60,521 nucleotides of DNA from positions 1 through 60,521 of the forward strand of contig JABHYY010000034.1 of NCBI GenBank assembly GCA_018653605.1, given 5' to 3'. The stretch is from an archaeon (lineage in GTDB: Archaea > Nanobdellota > Nanobdellia > SCGC-AAA011-G17 > GW2011-AR17). How positions within the stretch are numbered: position 1 is the stretch's first letter; every line of letters starts with the position of its first letter. Below the pieces are notes generated by a model. The model ran no database searches. It saw only the letters and a program-made list of their open reading frames with translations, and was not told where the DNA came from. The position numbers and the translations under genes were made by a program. Shown piece by piece: positions 31,837 to 40,346 of the stretch.

Positions 31837-32682
31837 ATGGCTTTAGACCACGATGAAATTGCAGATTTGGCACTAACTTTTAGGTACAATTTGAAAGAAA
31901 TTGGAGTTATGAATGATGTTTCTAAAGAAAGAATAAGGCAAATTGTTGTTGATTATGGGATTACTGGAATGGAATTGATTAAAGCAAGAAAATATTCTGA
32001 ACAAGATAAAAGAGCTAAGGTTGTTTTAGATGAAAAAGGTGTTGATTCTGAAAGTTTTATGAATATGCTTTATAGAGCTCGTTTGGAACATTCTGAGATG
32101 CATCAGCAAAGTTTGGATATCATGGCTCAAGTTTGTTTTGATAGATTCATTGAAGAGAGAGGTTTGCCTTATGCACTTGCTTGGAGAGATAAAAAGGATT
32201 ATCCTCAAGGTCAACTTTTTGATATTGATCAGTTAGAATTATTATTTAGAGCTAGGTTGCAAGGTGAAGGTTATGGTAGGTCTGCAAAAGCAGCTGGTAT
32301 GACAATTTTAGAAGCTTTAAATAATCAAAATCAAATTCGACTCCTTTTGAGAAGAGGTTTAAGGGATGTAAAATATGAAAAACCTGAAGATCTTGTATTA
32401 AAAGAACCAAATTATGAAAGAGATGCTATGATTCGTGAAGGTGATTTGTCAAATAAAGAGATTGCTTCTAAAACTGAAACAGATCCTAATTATGTTAGAG
32501 ATAGGAGGCTTGAATTGCAATGGGTAGATTGTCCAGGCCCAAAATTTAGCGTGAGAGGCTTAGCAAAATCATTGATTTTGAAAGGTTATTCTAATGCAGA
32601 AATTGCTGATAAATTAGTTTGGGATAGGAAAAAAGTTTGTAACATGAGAAATCATTTAAGAAGAAAATTATCTAATTCTTAA
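31837..32682 (+). CDS. HTH-containing DNA-binding protein
   Basis: 281 residues from the ATG at 31837; an ATG at 31816 is an alternative that fits the TTTATAAA box slightly better. The N-terminal VMNDVSKERIRQIVVDYGI is like sigma-factor region 4 helices (the VSRERVRQI pattern), and the C-terminal KGYSNAEIADKLVWDRKKVCNMRNHLRRKL is a second helix-turn-helix of the LuxR/GerE type. The middle is helical. It may be a regulator; the target is unknown. Its 3' end overlaps the aCPSF1 gene end by 15 bases. Confidence 0.65.
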   Translation: MALDHDEIADLALTFRYNLKEIGVMNDVSKERIRQIVVDYGITGMELIKARKYSEQDKRAKVVLDEKGVDSESFMNMLYRARLEHSEMHQQSLDIMAQVCFDRFIEERGLPYALAWRDKKDYPQGQLFDIDQLELLFRARLQGEGYGRSAKAAGMTILEALNNQNQIRLLLRRGLRDVKYEKPEDLVLKEPNYERDAMIREGDLSNKEIASKTETDPNYVRDRRLELQWVDCPGPKFSVRGLAKSLILKGYSNAEIADKLVWDRKKVCNMRNHLRRKLSNS

Positions 32683-34569
32683 TCCATCTAAATTTCTTGG
32701 TGCATTTGTTTCAACTCTAAATGTTTTGTGAGCTGAAGATGCTAGGTCTAAACACTTTGAACTTTCACCGTGATTTACAATGATTCTTTTTGGTTTTGGG
32801 TTTAGCTTGTGTAAGAATGCCATTAATTGTGATCTTGAACTGTGGTTTGAAAAGCCCTGAATAGTGTGAATTTCACATCTTACTTTTGTTATTTCTGACC
32901 TGTTTTCAGTTACTGAAAATGCAATTTCTTTTTCACCATTTTGTAGTCTTCTACCTAAAGATCCTTCTGGTTGGTAACAGCTCATAACCATACTATGTTT
33001 TGGGTTTCCTGCAAGTGCTTTGAAGTATTCAACTGAAGCACCACCTACCATCATTCCTGATGTTGCCATGATAATACAAGGTTCTTTTGTTTCAATTACT
33101 TTTTGCATTTCTTTATGACTTCCAACATGTGTGAATACATCTGATAAGAATGGATTTTTATTTTCATGGAAAATTGATTTTCTTATGCTAGGATTGAAAA
33201 AGTCAGGGTATGCTGTGTGAATTGCTGTAATGTCCCAAACCATTCCTTGCACAAAGATCGGCATTTTTTGAATTATTCCTTTTGACATTAACTCTTCTAA
33301 GATAAGCATAACTTCTTGTGATCTTCCAACTCCAAGAACAGGCATTAAAACTTTTCCTCCTCTTTTGCTGGTTTCTTTGATTATTTTTAGTAAGTAGTCT
33401 TCACATTCTTTTCTAGTTGGTAATATGTCATCTTTTGCACCATAAGTGCTTTCAATGATTACTGTTTCTAGTCTTGGGAATTTGGTTGAAGCAGGAGCTA
33501 GTAATCTTGTTCTTTCAAAATTGAAATCTCCTGTGTATAATAAATTGTGTAAACCATTTCCAATGTGTAAGTGTACCATTGCTGAACCTAATGTGTGTCC
33601 TGCATTGTATAGTGTGATTCTAATGTCAGGTGTGATGTCTGAAACCTCTTCATAGTTTAAGCAAATTGTTTGTTTAACCATTTGTTTAACATCAACTGTT
33701 TTGTATGGTGCGTTTTGCATCTCTTTGAAACCTATTGATATATAGTCCAAAGCTAAAAGAGCCATAATGTCTCTTGTTGGTGCTGTACAATAAATTGGTC
33801 CAGTGTAACCATATTTTACTAACAATGGAATCATTGCTGAATGGTCTAAGTGTGGGTGTGAAACAACTACTGCATCAATTTCATTTACTTTGAAATCTGG
33901 ACAGTCAAAATAAGGGTATGTGTTTTCTTTGTTTGCTGAAGGATTTATTCCACAGTCTAAAAGTACTCTTGATTCAGAAGTTTGAACTAAGATACATGAT
34001 CTTCCAACCTGTCTTCCTCCACCTAAAAATGATGTTCTTACCCAACCTTTCTTTTTTCCTTTTACCCAGTCACTGTAAATCCTTTTTCCTGTTTGGTTTA
34101 AGAATTTTGTTCTGTAATCGTTATTTTCATATAAAACTTTTCTAATGTTTTCAATAATTTTTGATTTTAATCCAGGTGTTCTTTTTACTAAAGGTACCCA
34201 TAGTGTTTTTTCTCTGATTTGTTTTAGATTTTCACCTGCTTGACCTATTGCAGATCCTGGTTTTTTTGATTCAATGATTACTGAAGATCTTTGTGGGTCA
34301 AAAGTGATTTCTGAAATGTCAGCTTCTTTTGGCATTATTTTTTTAATCTCTTTTTCTGCCTTTTCCATGTCCATGATTATTGATGGATCTGGTCTAAGTT
34401 CAATTCTTTTTTTGAATTCACCTACAAGACTTCTTATTAATCCTTTATTATCTAAGAAAAAATCTTTATTTTTAGTGTACACTATAATGTTTGCTGCTTC
34501 AAAGTTAATGTTAGTAACTTCTTTGTCCTTGGGCAATCTTGCCTTTAATTCTGTTAAAATATCTGCCAT
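32668..34569 (-). CDS. Beta-CASP ribonuclease aCPSF1 (transcription termination)
   Basis: 633 residues, the normal length of archaeal aCPSF1. Two N-terminal KH-type RNA-binding domains (GSAIGQAGENLKQI near residue 105), then a metallo-beta-lactamase core with SHPHLDHS and a beta-CASP insert, ending in HTIQGFSNHSSRSQL and a final IIVNHGE. In archaea this enzyme cleaves 3' ends at U-rich sites and mediates transcription termination. Its start lies 10 bases after the psmB stop on the same strand, so they are likely one operon. Confidence 0.96.
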   Translation of the reverse strand: MADILTELKARLPKDKEVTNINFEAANIIVYTKNKDFFLDNKGLIRSLVGEFKKRIELRPDPSIIMDMEKAEKEIKKIMPKEADISEITFDPQRSSVIIESKKPGSAIGQAGENLKQIREKTLWVPLVKRTPGLKSKIIENIRKVLYENNDYRTKFLNQTGKRIYSDWVKGKKKGWVRTSFLGGGRQVGRSCILVQTSESRVLLDCGINPSANKENTYPYFDCPDFKVNEIDAVVVSHPHLDHSAMIPLLVKYGYTGPIYCTAPTRDIMALLALDYISIGFKEMQNAPYKTVDVKQMVKQTICLNYEEVSDITPDIRITLYNAGHTLGSAMVHLHIGNGLHNLLYTGDFNFERTRLLAPASTKFPRLETVIIESTYGAKDDILPTRKECEDYLLKIIKETSKRGGKVLMPVLGVGRSQEVMLILEELMSKGIIQKMPIFVQGMVWDITAIHTAYPDFFNPSIRKSIFHENKNPFLSDVFTHVGSHKEMQKVIETKEPCIIMATSGMMVGGASVEYFKALAGNPKHSMVMSCYQPEGSLGRRLQNGEKEIAFSVTENRSEITKVRCEIHTIQGFSNHSSRSQLMAFLHKLNPKPKRIIVNHGESSKCLDLASSAHKTFRVETNAPRNLDGLRIR

Positions 34570-34579
34570 TTTGGAGAAT

Positions 34580-35206
34580 TTATTTTAATCTGTAATCAAC
34601 TGTTTTCCGGTTTTTGAAATTTACTCCATCCTTTGTGATTACTGCAACATGTATTCCATTTCCTGTTGCTGAGTCTCTTTGTATTGCTGTTTGAATACAT
34701 TTTTCTGCTAATTCGACACCTTGTTCTACTGTCATATTTTTTTTGTACAATGTTTCTAGTACACCTAATACTATAGTGCTACCTGAACCATCTGTTGCAT
34801 ATTCATCTGCTTCTAATACTGTCCCATCGAAAGTTAATTCGTATAAGTGCTGTCCTGATCTATCATGACCTGCAAATAGGAAACCAACGATACCTGGTAT
34901 CATACTAGGTCTTCTGATGTTTGAATATGCAAGGTTTCCAAGCATGTTTGCTGCTTCTTTTACACTTGGTTCTTTACCTTTTCTTAATTTTAAGAGCATT
35001 AATTGTCCTTTGATTATTTTTGTGAATAATTGAATGTCACTAACTAAACCTGCTGTGGTCATAGCCATGTAATTGCTAACTTGTACAACTTTCTGTACTG
35101 CTTTGTTTGCAATTAGTGTTCCTGCTGTAGCTCTGTTGTCTGCTGCTAGGATTATACAATCTTTGCAAATGATTCCTACTGTAGTAGTACCTTTTCTTGC
35201 TTCCAT
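34580..35206 (-). CDS. psmB: Proteasome beta subunit
   Basis: 208 residues. A six-residue propeptide (MEARKG) precedes the catalytic Thr of TTTVGI; Asp/Arg/Lys of the active site are in AADNRATAG and NKAVQKV, and DGSGSTIVLG and SATGNGIHVAVI are family motifs. The 20S core degrades unfolded proteins. The alpha subunit is not in this window. TTTATAAGC upstream may be the promoter; the 27-bp element lies just before it. Confidence 0.96.
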   Translation of the reverse strand: MEARKGTTTVGIICKDCIILAADNRATAGTLIANKAVQKVVQVSNYMAMTTAGLVSDIQLFTKIIKGQLMLLKLRKGKEPSVKEAANMLGNLAYSNIRRPSMIPGIVGFLFAGHDRSGQHLYELTFDGTVLEADEYATDGSGSTIVLGVLETLYKKNMTVEQGVELAEKCIQTAIQRDSATGNGIHVAVITKDGVNFKNRKTVDYRLK

Positions 35207-35284
35207 TTTTTTAACACCTCGAATATTTTCTTTAGAACTATTCTATAATTATTTGTTAAATTTATGTTGTTTATAAGCTTTTTG

Positions 35285-35311
35285 GTAGGGTCAGTATTGG
35301 CTTTGACTACT
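35285..35311 (-). repeat. Dispersed 27-bp element, copy 4
   Basis: GTAGGG-TCAGTATTGGCT-TTGACTACT, close to the consensus. It overlaps the TAG stop of the CCA-transferase gene and lies just before the psmB promoter. Confidence 0.65.
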
Positions 35312-36503
35312 ATTTTATCTTTGTAACTCTGCTTGTGACGAATTTGTCTTTCTTTAGCTCTTTTATTAGGTGTTCTGGCTCTTTGTATTGTCTTTCAAGT
35401 ATTACATATGAAGAAGTTTTTGTTGTTTTTGCATTTTTCCATTTCTTTTGAAAGTGTTTTAACCTGTCTTTGTGTGTTGTTGGTGGGCCTAGGTGTTTTA
35501 CTGTTTTTGAAAGTTTTTTTGGTTCAATTGCATAGTAAAGTAAAGCTTGGTTGTCCCAGTGCCAGCCATGATCCTTCACTTCAAATTCATGTTTATTAAA
35601 TTGTTTTAAGAAGTATTTGTGTACCTTTAGTAGTTTTGCTCCAACTACATCTCTTTTACCTTCTAATGGATTGATGTCTATTGTTAGTAGTTTTTTGTGC
35701 TTTTTCTTTATTTTTTCTATATTGAATGGTTGGATTTGGAAATATTTTATGTTTGGTTTTCTTGTGTATGCTTTTGCTAGCTTTTTGAATAGGTTGTATT
35801 TTTCTTTTGAAACTACTGCTGTAACATTTCTTGTGTCTTGAACTGGATCAACTATAACTATTGGTGAAAATGTTTTTGATTTGTTCATTAAAATTAGTGG
35901 ATCTTCTTTGTAATGTTTTTCTGGGTCTAGAACTGTTTTTGTTTTCCATTTTGATACTGCTTTTAGTAGTTTGTTGAAACCTTTGTAATGGATTGTTAAT
36001 ATTTCTAGTGCGTATCCTGAAAAACCTTGTATGTATGATTCTGCACCATAGAGTTTGTTTGCTTTGCAGAAAGCTTTTGCAAGTCTAATCTGGTCTGTGT
36101 ACTTTTCGTGTTTTTTTACCCATTTTACATGGAATGGTGAGATGTCTGTGATGTTTTGTGCGTGTTCTGGTTTTTTTATGTCTAGGATTGGAATTAGTTC
36201 AATTGTGTAATTGTTTTTTTTAATATGGTAGTAGTCTCTGGAACCATGCACTGTTTCAAATTCAAATTTTAGGTTTTCTTTTAGAATGTGTGAAATGTCT
36301 AGTTCTCTGTATGTTTTTGGATCAAATTTAATGTACATGTCAATTTCATTGTTGCCTTTTAAGAAAGTGTTTTTTGCTGATGATCCACCAAATGTGATTC
36401 TTGTTTTTGGAATTTTAATTTTGCTTTTTACTTCTCTTGCTATTTTTTTTATTTCTGCTTGTTCTTTTTTATCTGGTTTGATAAGTTTTAATGCTTGTTG
36501 CAT
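35310..36503 (-). CDS. cca: Archaeal class I CCA-adding tRNA nucleotidyltransferase
   Basis: 397 residues from the ATG at 36503; a start 19 codons earlier would lie upstream of the probable TATA element. The polymerase motif is FGGSSAKNTFLKGNNEIDMYIKF (GS...DxD-type metal site), with VKWVKKHEKYTDQIRLAKAFCKANKLYGAESYIQGFSGYALEIL following, typical of archaeal CCA transferases. The three tRNAs here lack encoded CCA, so this enzyme is needed. Confidence 0.94.
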   Translation of the reverse strand: MQQALKLIKPDKKEQAEIKKIAREVKSKIKIPKTRITFGGSSAKNTFLKGNNEIDMYIKFDPKTYRELDISHILKENLKFEFETVHGSRDYYHIKKNNYTIELIPILDIKKPEHAQNITDISPFHVKWVKKHEKYTDQIRLAKAFCKANKLYGAESYIQGFSGYALEILTIHYKGFNKLLKAVSKWKTKTVLDPEKHYKEDPLILMNKSKTFSPIVIVDPVQDTRNVTAVVSKEKYNLFKKLAKAYTRKPNIKYFQIQPFNIEKIKKKHKKLLTIDINPLEGKRDVVGAKLLKVHKYFLKQFNKHEFEVKDHGWHWDNQALLYYAIEPKKLSKTVKHLGPPTTHKDRLKHFQKKWKNAKTTKTSSYVILERQYKEPEHLIKELKKDKFVTSRVTKIK

Positions 36504-36576
36504 GTGTTTGTTTAGTGTTTTGTTGTTTATATTTGTTTTGTAAAAGTTTTTAAATAACAATGCTTTGTAATTCGGT

Positions 36577-37782
36577 ATGGCTTTAGATTATATTGCAAGT
36601 TTGTCTTGGTTATCATTGTTATTGTTACTTGGTGTACTAATTTCTATAATTGCTAAAAGGTTTAATTTGCCACAAATTTTGCTTCTTATATTAGTGGGTG
36701 TTGGGTTTGGTTTTTTTGGATGGTTTACTTTTGATGCTGAATTTTTAACTGGATTTGGTTTGTTTGCTTTGATTATGATTATTTTTGATGCAACTTCAAA
36801 GTTTAAGTTGAAAGAGGTGGCTGAGTTTTATCCAGTGGCTTTGAAATTGACGGGGTTGTTTATTGTTATTAATGGATTTATTTTGAGTTTGGCTACACAA
36901 GTTGTACTTGTTGGTTTTTCAATTGAAGGTATTTTGTTTTCTATTCTTTTTGGTTTTATGATGGCTGGAACTTCGCCTTCAACAATGTTGTCTATGCTTG
37001 AGGGGAAAAGAGAGAAAGTTGCAAAGATCTTGGAGTTTGAATCTATTTTAAACACACCTTTTATTATTATTATTCCTTTGATGATTTTGTATTATTTGTC
37101 TGGGGATTTGGTTACTAGTGATCTTGCATTGTATTTGTTTAGAGGTGTTATGGCTGGGATTGGAACTGGTTTGGTTCTTGGGTTTGTTGCTTTCAGGTTG
37201 ATGAAAAAAGAGTACATGGAAAACATTTCTCCTTTGGTTGTTGTTGCTATGGCACTGGTGTCATTTACTTTAGCTGAATATATTGGTGGTAATGGTGTGC
37301 TTTCTGTTACTACATTAGGTATTGTGTATAGTGTTTCTGTAGTTAAAGAAAAAGAAACAATGGGTAAGTTTGTTGATCTTTTTACTAGCTTTTTGACAAT
37401 TGTAATTTTTATTTTGCTTGGAATGGTTATTGCTGTTCCTTCATCTTGGCTATTTTTAGCTAAATCTTTAGGGTTGTTTATGGTTTATTTGGCTGTGCGG
37501 TATCTTGTTATTTGTTTGGCTTTGAAACAGGAAAAGTTGGTTTTCAAAGAAAAATTGTTTATGACTTTGAGTGTGTCAAAAGGTATTGGTGAGGCTGTTA
37601 TTGCATTAGTTATTATTGCAACTATGGGAGACCTTGGTGATGTTACTTATCTTGGTGAAATTATTAAAATGGTTTTCTTGTTTATCTTCTACAGTATTGT
37701 GCTTTCTTCATTTGTAGTAAGGTTTACTGACTTCTTCTTAAATGATAAAAATCGGAGTAGCGGGAATAGGAAACGGGATTGA
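36577..37782 (+). CDS. Na+/H+ (cation:proton) antiporter, CPA family
   Basis: 401 residues, about 12 helices: LLLLLGVLISIIAKRFNLPQILLLILVGVGFG at the start, AGTSPSTMLSML and ESILNTPFIII (the acidic pair region in helices 4-5 of CPA2 transporters), and SVSKGIGEAVIALVI near the end. TTTTTAAAT is about 26 bases before the ATG. Its last 41 bases overlap the start of the endonuclease IV gene in another frame. Confidence 0.9.
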   Translation: MALDYIASLSWLSLLLLLGVLISIIAKRFNLPQILLLILVGVGFGFFGWFTFDAEFLTGFGLFALIMIIFDATSKFKLKEVAEFYPVALKLTGLFIVINGFILSLATQVVLVGFSIEGILFSILFGFMMAGTSPSTMLSMLEGKREKVAKILEFESILNTPFIIIIPLMILYYLSGDLVTSDLALYLFRGVMAGIGTGLVLGFVAFRLMKKEYMENISPLVVVAMALVSFTLAEYIGGNGVLSVTTLGIVYSVSVVKEKETMGKFVDLFTSFLTIVIFILLGMVIAVPSSWLFLAKSLGLFMVYLAVRYLVICLALKQEKLVFKEKLFMTLSVSKGIGEAVIALVIIATMGDLGDVTYLGEIIKMVFLFIFYSIVLSSFVVRFTDFFLNDKNRSSGNRKRD

Positions 37783-38509
37783 TACAATCCCTGAACTTGT
37801 TAAGAGAGATATTGTTGCTGGTGAGGTTGCTTTTGTTAGACAAGTTTATATGAATAATCAGAAAGCTAAAGAGATTGGTGCTGTTGCAAAAAAGTTAAAG
37901 TTTGGTTTGTCTGTGCATGCACCTTATTATATTAATTTAAATTCTGTGGATAAGAAAATTGTTAATGCTTCTATGTTTAGGATTGCTCAGAGTTGTGAGA
38001 GAGGGCATTATTTGGGTGCAAAAAATATTGTTTTTCATCCTGGTTATCTTGGTAAGATGTCGCGTGAGGAAACTTATGAAAATATTCGGTTGAGGTTGTT
38101 AAAGTTGAAAGATAAAGTTAGTAGGTGGAAAGTTGTTCTTTGTCCTGAAACTGCTGGCAAAATTAATGTGTTTGGTTCTTTGGATGAAATTTTGGGTTTG
38201 GTTAAAGATGTGAAGTGTGGCTTTTGTTTGGATTTTGCGCATATGAAGGCTAGATCTTTGGGTGAAATTGAGTTTTCTGAAGTTGTTAAAAAAGTTCGTA
38301 AGTTTAAGCATATACACTGTCATTATTCTGGTATTGAATGGACTGATAAAGGTGAGAAAAGGCATGTTTTAACTAATCCTAAAGAGGCTAAAGAGTTGTT
38401 GAGTGTGTTGAAGAAGTATAAAGTTAACTGTACTATTATTAATGAAAGTCCTAACCCTGTTAATGATGTTTTGATGATGAATGGTATTTTGCATAAGGCT
38501 TTTAAATAG
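37742..38509 (+). CDS. nfo: Endonuclease IV-like AP endonuclease
   Basis: 255 residues, TIM-barrel of the AP endonuclease 2 family. Metal-site motifs: LSVHAPYYINL, IVFHPGYLG, LCPETAGKINVFGSLDEIL, CGFCLDFAHMKARS, and HIHCHYSG. It cleaves DNA 5' to abasic sites. The ATG lies 41 bases inside the antiporter gene, implying translational coupling to an unrelated membrane protein. Slightly shorter than bacterial Nfo, normal for archaeal members. Confidence 0.92.
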   Translation: MIKIGVAGIGNGIDTIPELVKRDIVAGEVAFVRQVYMNNQKAKEIGAVAKKLKFGLSVHAPYYINLNSVDKKIVNASMFRIAQSCERGHYLGAKNIVFHPGYLGKMSREETYENIRLRLLKLKDKVSRWKVVLCPETAGKINVFGSLDEILGLVKDVKCGFCLDFAHMKARSLGEIEFSEVVKKVRKFKHIHCHYSGIEWTDKGEKRHVLTNPKEAKELLSVLKKYKVNCTIINESPNPVNDVLMMNGILHKAFK

Positions 38510-38529
38510 TGGTTTTTTTTGTGTTGAGT

Positions 38530-38865
38530 ATGGTAACTTATTGTTTTGAATATGTTGATGGTAGAGTTCCTGCTGAAATGGAAATGTATGAAAGATATAC
38601 TGCTGATGATTTTGATAGTTATTATTATAGAACCGAAGATGGATTTAATATAGCAATCAGACCTGATGCTGATTTGCATGATGTCTTTAAAGTAAATTTG
38701 AGAGCTATGGTAGATAGTTTTGGTTTTGAATCAGTTAGAGGATTGAGATTGTTGGGTGTTTATGAAAGAGGTAAAATGGGTGAACATGAATATCGTAAGG
38801 GAAATTTAGTAAGGGCTTCTGAATCTGTAAGAAGTACTCTTAAACATATTTTTAGAAATATTTAA
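38530..38865 (+). CDS. Hypothetical protein
   Basis: 111 residues from the ATG at 38530 (MVTYCFEYVDGRVPAEMEMYERY). A GTG overlapping the previous stop is an alternative start that would couple it to nfo. Acidic, mixed alpha/beta; the end (RASESVRSTLKHIFRNI) is a basic helix. Unrecognised. Confidence 0.52.
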   Translation: MVTYCFEYVDGRVPAEMEMYERYTADDFDSYYYRTEDGFNIAIRPDADLHDVFKVNLRAMVDSFGFESVRGLRLLGVYERGKMGEHEYRKGNLVRASESVRSTLKHIFRNI

Positions 38866-38879
38866 AAAAAAGAAAAAAA

Positions 38880-40313
38880 TTAAAAATTTCCTGTTAAGAT
38901 TTTTCCTAATCTTGTAAAGAAACCTTCATCCTCTGCAAAGTCTTCTTGTGAAGGTGCTCTTATAAGCATGCTTTCTGTAGATTCTGCATCTCCTTCAGCT
39001 TGTGTTATGCTAGATAATTCATCTTCACTAAAGAAAGGACTGATACAATTGCTGTCAGGTCTAATGAAATTCCCTTCTATTTCTTCACAAGTTTTTTGTA
39101 ATTCAGGTAGATAACAATCTGTGCTACTTGTTGATGGAGTTTGTTGTCTGTTATCACATTTGTAAGAAGTTGTCTCATCAACTTTGCATGCTCCTGCAAA
39201 ATCAATTCTTCCATCACCATCATTGTCTTTTCCATCAGAACATCCTACACCATAAGTTACATAGTATCCAGTTTCACTGTCATCTTTGAAACTTGTACAA
39301 CAATCATCTGGCAAGTAGTATTTCCCTGCTTCTGCAGTTCCACATTCTTGTGCTATTAAGTCAATTACTTTATCTCCATCAATATCACAGCCTCCTTTGA
39401 AATCTATCTTTCCATCTCCATCATCATCTTTTCTATTTTCACATTCCCATGGACTTAATTGTGGTGGTTCTTCAGTTGGATCATCTTCTTCATAACAAAC
39501 ACCTTTTCCAAAGTAATTGCTATGTGCTTCTCCCCATTGAAGACAATATTCTTGTTGTTTCCCATCAAAATCTGGACAATTATGTAAATCCATTTCTCCA
39601 TCTTCTCCAACACATTCACAACAATCAAATTCTTCTTTTTGAGGTTTGTCTTCTGTTGGTTCTCCACACATATCATTAAAGTAACTTTCTGATTCTCCTA
39701 AATGTTCTCTACATTCAAGTGATTCAATAGGATTTTCACAAGTTGCTAAATCAAAACCAGTTTCTTCTGACCAACAATTACAACAGTCTACTACACAAGT
39801 CTCTTCTTTTTCAACTAATTGACTTTCACATGTGAATGCTGTATCAGTATAACCACCATTTTCCCTACACCCTCCACAGTATTCAAGATAAACTCCTGAA
39901 TTTAATTGTTCATCACTTCTTAATTCATATGTAGTACTAAATCCTTCTCCTTTTGTTCCTGTTAGTGTTGATGTAAAACATAGACAACAATCACATTGTT
40001 CTACTTCTCCTGTTGCTACTGTTGGCATACCCATTCCTACATCCTTGCCTCCATCTGTATTACCTAAAGGATTATTTAGTGCTACTTCTGCATCTCCAAA
40101 ATTTCTTCCTCCTGTATTATCTCCTGATTCTTCACTAATTGGATCTACTTGTGCAATCTCTGCATTTTCCATATCACCTATTGATCTTTCTCCTATTTGA
40201 ACTGCTGCTGGGGCACCTGTAATCCAATCAAACATTCCTGCCTCTGCAATTGATGCAGACATTAGTGTTAGTATCACAATACCAACCATTATTAACCATA
40301 TTTTTTTTCTCAT
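38880..40313 (-). CDS. Secreted Cys-rich protein with Asp-rich calcium-type loops
   Basis: 477 residues with a signal peptide (IWLIMVGIVILTLMSASIAEA). The mature part has many paired Cys and several C-x-D/N-x-x-D-x-D-G-D-G-x-I-D-F loops, like thrombospondin type 3 or EF-hand-type calcium sites. It carries no C-terminal anchor, so it is secreted or bound to its neighbour, which uses the same loops. Its start is 33 bases after the neighbour's stop, so the two are probably one transcript. Confidence 0.75.
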   Translation of the reverse strand: MRKKIWLIMVGIVILTLMSASIAEAGMFDWITGAPAAVQIGERSIGDMENAEIAQVDPISEESGDNTGGRNFGDAEVALNNPLGNTDGGKDVGMGMPTVATGEVEQCDCCLCFTSTLTGTKGEGFSTTYELRSDEQLNSGVYLEYCGGCRENGGYTDTAFTCESQLVEKEETCVVDCCNCWSEETGFDLATCENPIESLECREHLGESESYFNDMCGEPTEDKPQKEEFDCCECVGEDGEMDLHNCPDFDGKQQEYCLQWGEAHSNYFGKGVCYEEDDPTEEPPQLSPWECENRKDDDGDGKIDFKGGCDIDGDKVIDLIAQECGTAEAGKYYLPDDCCTSFKDDSETGYYVTYGVGCSDGKDNDGDGRIDFAGACKVDETTSYKCDNRQQTPSTSSTDCYLPELQKTCEEIEGNFIRPDSNCISPFFSEDELSSITQAEGDAESTESMLIRAPSQEDFAEDEGFFTRLGKILTGNF

Positions 40314-40346
40314 TTTATTTTTTCCTCCAATTCATTAGTATGAACA

